A stretch of 7,672 bases of DNA, from positions 1 through 7,672 of the forward strand of contig JAUPTP010000091.1 of assembly GCA_030918015.1 (NCBI GenBank), in the 5' to 3' direction. The position numbers and the translations under genes were made by a program. Positions 5,151 through 7,672 of the stretch are shown piece by piece; within the stretch, counting starts at the first letter, position 1, and each line of letters begins with the position of its first letter. This DNA is from Pseudomonadota bacterium (GTDB lineage Bacteria > Pseudomonadota > Gammaproteobacteria > Burkholderiales > Burkholderiaceae_C). The notes below the pieces were generated by a model. It had not been told where the DNA came from. It searched no databases and worked only from the letters and a program-made list of their open reading frames with translations.

Positions 5151-6470
5151 ATGAACAACACGAAACCGATGGCTGAGCGACGTGTTTCTTCCACCCCGTC
5201 CGACGTGGCGGGTGCGGCGCTGCATCTGGTGGCCGCTGCGGTCCGGAAGCTGGCCAGCCCGCTGGGCGGGCCGGCACGGGGCTCGGTCGCGCAGAACTCC
5301 GGGCGCAACGACGGGCCGCCCGACCTCGACGAGCTCTGGCGTGATTTCAACCAGAAGCTCGGCGGGCTCTTCGGGGGCAAGGGGGCGCCGACGCCGCCCG
5401 AGCCCTCCGGCGGCGGCTCGGACGGCCGTGCCGTGGGCATCGGTGGCGGCCTGATCGCCGGCGTGGCGGCGCTGCTGTGGCTGGGCAGCGGCTTCTTCAT
5501 CGTGCAGGAAGGCGAGCAGGCGGTCGTGCTGACCTTCGGCAAGTTCAGCCGCACGGTCGATGCGGGCATCCAGTACCGGCTGCCGGCCCCGTTCCAGTCG
5601 CACGAGACGATCAGTGTCACGCAGACCCGCTCGACCGAGGTCGGACGCAATGCGGTCGTGCAGGCCACCGGCCTGCGTGACTCCTCGATGCTGACGCAGG
5701 ACGAGAACATCGTCGACATCCGCTTCACGGTGCAGTGGCGCCTGAAGCAGGCCAAGGATTTCCTGTTCGAGAACCGCAACGTCGAGGAGTCCGTCGTCCA
5801 CGCCGCCGAGAGCGCCGTGCGCGAGATCGTCGGGCGCAGCACGATGAACTCGGTGCTCTACGAGCAGCGCGACGCGATCGCGGTCGATCTGGTCAAGTCC
5901 ATCCAGGCCCAGCTCGACCGGCTCAAGGCGGGCATCCTGGTGACGAACGTCAACGTGCAGAGCGTGCAGGCGCCCGAGCAGGTGCAGGCGGCCTTCGACG
6001 ATGCGGTCAAGGCCGGCGCCGACCGCGAGCGCCTGAAGAACGAGGGCCAGGCCTACGCCAACGACATCATCCCGAAGGCCCGCGGCACGGCTGCCCGCCT
6101 GGGCGAGGAGGCCTCGGCCTACCGCTCGCGGGTGGTGGCCCAGGCGATCGGCGACAGCGAGCGCTTCCGCAGCGTGCTGGCCGAGTACCAGAAGGCCCCG
6201 GCCGTCACGCGCGACCGGCTCTACATCGACACGATGGCGCAGGTCTACTCCAACGTCAGCAAGGTCATGGTCGACTCGCGCAGCGGCAGCAACCTGCTGT
6301 ACCTGCCGCTCGACCGGCTGATCCAGCAGTCGGGCGCCAGCGCGCCGGTGTCCGTGCCTGCCGCGCCGGCGGCGGGCACGGTGGTGGCCCCGGATGCCTC
6401 TGCCGGCGCGACGGGCGGCGATGTCCGCTCCCGTGATGGCCAGCGCGGTCGCGACCGCGATGCCCGCTGA
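5151..6470 (+). CDS. hflK: FtsH protease modulator HflK (SPFH domain)
   Basis: A 439-residue inner-membrane protein (E. coli 419). HflK and HflC assemble into a large cage around the FtsH protease and regulate its action on membrane proteins. The N-terminal part has the family motif GPPDLDELWRDFNQKLGGLFGG (from about residue 54), then a G/P/S-rich spacer. One membrane helix lies at about 97-118 (IGGGLIAGVAALLWLGSGFF). The SPFH/band-7 domain begins at VQEGEQAVVLTFGKF, includes TSDEN-like LTQDENIVDIRFTVQW, and continues into a long helical region (AFDDAVKAGADRERLKNEG). The tail carries LLYLPLDRL and then a low-complexity A/P/G stretch ending in RDGQRGRDRDAR. The ATG at 5151 is chosen, 20 bases after hflX. 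Alternatives are ATG 5169 and GTG 5127, the latter overlapping the hflX stop as GTGA. None has a clear ribosome site. The first 45 residues are unlike the N-termini I know for this family. Confidence 0.94.
   Translation: MNNTKPMAERRVSSTPSDVAGAALHLVAAAVRKLASPLGGPARGSVAQNSGRNDGPPDLDELWRDFNQKLGGLFGGKGAPTPPEPSGGGSDGRAVGIGGGLIAGVAALLWLGSGFFIVQEGEQAVVLTFGKFSRTVDAGIQYRLPAPFQSHETISVTQTRSTEVGRNAVVQATGLRDSSMLTQDENIVDIRFTVQWRLKQAKDFLFENRNVEESVVHAAESAVREIVGRSTMNSVLYEQRDAIAVDLVKSIQAQLDRLKAGILVTNVNVQSVQAPEQVQAAFDDAVKAGADRERLKNEGQAYANDIIPKARGTAARLGEEASAYRSRVVAQAIGDSERFRSVLAEYQKAPAVTRDRLYIDTMAQVYSNVSKVMVDSRSGSNLLYLPLDRLIQQSGASAPVSVPAAPAAGTVVAPDASAGATGGDVRSRDGQRGRDRDAR
6444..6459 (+). repeat. Perfect 16-base palindrome in the hflK tail
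   Basis: CGCGGTCGCGACCGCG is identical to its reverse complement. It lies in the codons for the RGRDRD tail, ending 11 bases before the hflK stop. As RNA it could form six pairs around a CGCG loop. It may be a by-product of repeated Arg/Asp codons. Confidence 0.45.
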
Positions 6471-6482
6471 GTCCCCGTCCCT

Positions 6483-6488
6483 GGAGAG
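6483..6488 (+). promoter_or_regulatory. Ribosome binding site of hflC
   Basis: GGAGAG lies nine bases before the ATG at 6498 in the 27-base hflK-hflC gap. It is the clearest ribosome site in the hfl cluster and settles the hflC start. Confidence 0.8.
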
Positions 6489-6497
6489 ACACACAAC

Positions 6498-7376
6498 ATG
6501 AACCGAATCGGATTGGTGGGTGTCGGCGCGATGCTGGCGCTGATGGTGGGATCGTCGGCGCTGTTCGTGGTCGATCAGCGCAACTATGCGGTCGTCTACT
6601 CGCTCGGCGAGATCAGGGAAGTGATCACCGAGCCGGGCCTGAAGTTCAAGCTGCCCCCGCCGCTGCAGAACGTCAAGTTCATCGACCGGCGCACGCAGAC
6701 GCTCGACAGCCCGGAGACCCGGCCGATCTTCACCGCCGAGAAGCAGAGCCTGGTGATCGACTGGCTGATCAAGTGGCGGGTGACGGATGCACGCCAGTTC
6801 ATCCGCAACACCGGCGTGGACCTGCGCAACGCCGAGGTTCGCCTGAGCCCGATCGTGCAGGCCGCGCTCAACGAGGAAGTGACCAAGCGCACCGTGCGCG
6901 CGATGCTCTCGAGCGAGCGCGACAAGGTGATGCAGGGCGTGATGCAGCGCCTGCAGGACGACGCGAAGAACTTCGGCATCCAGATCGTGGACGTGCGCAT
7001 CAAGCGCGTCGACTTTGCCGCCACAGTCACCGAATCGGTCTACCGCCGCATGGAGTCCGAGCGCAAGCGGGTGGCCAACGAGCTGCGCTCGCAGGGCGCG
7101 GCCGACGGCGAGACGATCCGCGCCGATGCCGATCGCCAGCGCGAGGTCATCCTGGCGGAGGCCTACCGCGATGCCCAGAAGGTCAAGGGCCTGGGCGATG
7201 CCGAAGCCTCGGCCATCTATGCGGAATCCTTCGGTCGCGATCCGCAGTTCGCGAACTTCTATCGCAGTCTGGAGGCCTATCGCTCCAGCTTCCGCAACAA
7301 GACCGACGTGATGGTCGTCGATCCGTCGAGTGACTTCTTCCGCGTGATGCGCGGCGGTGCGGGCAGCGGAAAGTGA
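6498..7376 (+). CDS. hflC: FtsH protease modulator HflC (SPFH domain)
   Basis: A 292-residue inner-membrane partner of HflK. The N-terminus is a signal-anchor helix at about residues 4-25 (IGLVGVGAMLALMVGSSALFVV), placing the bulk of the protein in the periplasm. The SPFH/band-7 domain follows: DQRNYAVVYSLGEI, TEPGLKFKLPPPLQNVKFIDRR, then AEKQSLVIDWLIKWRV. The long helical part includes GIQIVDVRIKRVDF, VYRRMESERKRVANELRSQG, and the alanine/glutamate repeat region through GDAEASAIYAESFG. The C-terminal FYRSLEAYRSSF and VVDPSSDFFRVM are HflC hallmarks and separate it from HflK. It is shorter than E. coli HflC (334), mainly because it lacks the E. coli insert rich in G/S/T/E ahead of GIEVVDVRIK. 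HflC needs HflK for stability in E. coli, which fits the tight spacing (27 bases) and expected co-translation. Confidence 0.96.
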   Translation: MNRIGLVGVGAMLALMVGSSALFVVDQRNYAVVYSLGEIREVITEPGLKFKLPPPLQNVKFIDRRTQTLDSPETRPIFTAEKQSLVIDWLIKWRVTDARQFIRNTGVDLRNAEVRLSPIVQAALNEEVTKRTVRAMLSSERDKVMQGVMQRLQDDAKNFGIQIVDVRIKRVDFAATVTESVYRRMESERKRVANELRSQGAADGETIRADADRQREVILAEAYRDAQKVKGLGDAEASAIYAESFGRDPQFANFYRSLEAYRSSFRNKTDVMVVDPSSDFFRVMRGGAGSGK

Positions 7377-7382
7377 TGCGGC

Positions 7383-7571
7383 GTGGGTGATGCCCTGCTG
7401 ATGGCGCTGGCGCTCGTGCTGATCTTCGAGGGGCTGATGCCTTTTGCCAGTCCGGCCCGGTGGCGGCGTCTGTTCGAGGAGCTGCTGAAGATGCAGGACG
7501 GGCAGATCCGCTTCTTCGGTCTGGTCTGCCTGGTCTGCGGGCTGCTGATGCTGGCTTTTCTGATCGACTGA
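7383..7571 (+). CDS. Small membrane protein, DUF2065 (YjeT family)
   Basis: A 62-residue hydrophobic protein, normal length for DUF2065/YjeT. It has two membrane helices, about residues 3-20 (DALLMALALVLIFEGLMP) and 44-60 (FFGLVCLVCGLLMLAFL), joined by a short polar loop with the family-like motif FASPARWRRLFEEL. Its function is not known. In E. coli, yjeT lies just after hflC, as here, so a link to the HflKC-FtsH complex is plausible but unproven. The GTG at 7383 follows hflC by only six bases, and GGAAAG (7368-7373) inside the hflC end is a fair ribosome site nine bases upstream. Internal ATG codons would remove part of the first helix. Confidence 0.88.
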   Translation: MGDALLMALALVLIFEGLMPFASPARWRRLFEELLKMQDGQIRFFGLVCLVCGLLMLAFLID

Positions 7572-7590
7572 GCCGTTGTCATCATGCCGA

Positions 7591-7614
7591 CACCGCCCCG
7601 CAAGCGAGGCGGTG
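7591..7614 (+). terminator. Hairpin after DUF2065, possible operon terminator
   Basis: CACCGCC (7591-7597) and GGCGGTG (7608-7614) form a perfect seven-pair stem; a CGC/GCG pairing inside could extend it past a C-A mismatch. It lies 20 bases after the DUF2065 stop and before the promoter-like box at 7641, the expected place for the end of the der-hfq-hfl transcript. There is no T run directly after it (ATCTCGTGCTG), so intrinsic termination would be inefficient. Confidence 0.4.
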
Positions 7615-7640
7615 ATCTCGTGCTGCCGCGCGCAGGCCGG

Positions 7641-7646
7641 TAGAAT
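7641..7646 (+). promoter_or_regulatory. Promoter -10 box for the next gene downstream
   Basis: TAGAAT matches the sigma-70 -10 consensus (TATAAT) at five of six positions, in the GGTAGAATC setting I often see in betaproteobacterial promoters. The following ACGTTTTTAGT is AT-rich against the local background. A recognisable -35 box is not evident 16-18 bases upstream (the area reads CTCGTGC). The gene it would serve is outside the window; in related genomes hisZ or purA usually follows. Confidence 0.5.
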
Positions 7647-7672
7647 CACGTTTTTAGTCCTTCCCCCACCGC

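Noticed and set aside
5106..7649. A very long open frame on the minus strand (847 codons) opposite hflK, hflC and DUF2065
   Set aside because: It is the mirror of G/C-rich third positions in the plus-strand genes. Its composition is rich in H, R, A, D and L without any family motif, and the plus-strand frames are unmistakable conserved proteins.
7572..7672. A further gene starting in the last 101 bases
   Set aside because: No start codon with a ribosome site and an extended frame is visible; the region reads as a hairpin plus promoter and leader for a gene outside the window.

Overview
The window is a GC-rich, fully packed stretch of bacterial chromosome with every gene on the + strand. Gene order, codon bias (strong G/C at third positions) and protein sequence point to a betaproteobacterium of the order Burkholderiales, perhaps a Rubrivivax/Leptothrix/Sphaerotilus-type organism. 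The order-level placement is inferred from the Hfq, HflX and Der sequences and the synteny. The genus is a guess.

Layout: the 3' end of hisS (1-272), a YfgM/AncA-like tetratricopeptide membrane protein (309-986), bamB (983-2104), a 104-base gap with a strong hairpin (2105-2142) and a second weaker one (2165-2192), der/engA (2209-3552), hfq (3627-3869), hflX (3892-5130), hflK (5151-6470), hflC (6498-7376) and a small DUF2065/YjeT membrane protein (7383-7571). The last 101 bases carry a hairpin and a promoter-like TAGAAT box at 7641-7646, which probably serves the next gene beyond the window. No stretch over 300 bases lacks a gene. I saw no tRNA, rRNA, insertion sequence, CRISPR array, prophage or toxin-type module.

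The genes fall into two blocks. The first (hisS, yfgM, bamB) covers histidine charging of tRNA, a periplasmic chaperone linked to the Sec translocon, and an outer-membrane assembly lipoprotein. It closes with the hairpin just after the bamB stop codon. The second (der, hfq, hflX, hflK, hflC, DUF2065) joins two ribosome-associated GTPases, the RNA chaperone Hfq, and the HflK/HflC complex that surrounds and modulates the FtsH protease. In Escherichia coli these two sets lie at separate loci (hisS-yfgM-bamB-der and hfq-hflX-hflK-hflC-yjeT). Here they are adjacent, which I recall as the usual betaproteobacterial arrangement.

The window is a conserved housekeeping region, and I do not see an undescribed system in it. 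The points worth a second look are modest: possible RNA control sites (hairpins around the bamB, der and hfq stop codons, A-R-N triplets at the hfq start and in the der leader), a run of non-ATG starts, an unusual HflK N-terminus, a HflX without the C-terminal domain known from E. coli, an altered Hfq rim with a short tail, and an NKAE G4 motif in the first G domain of Der.
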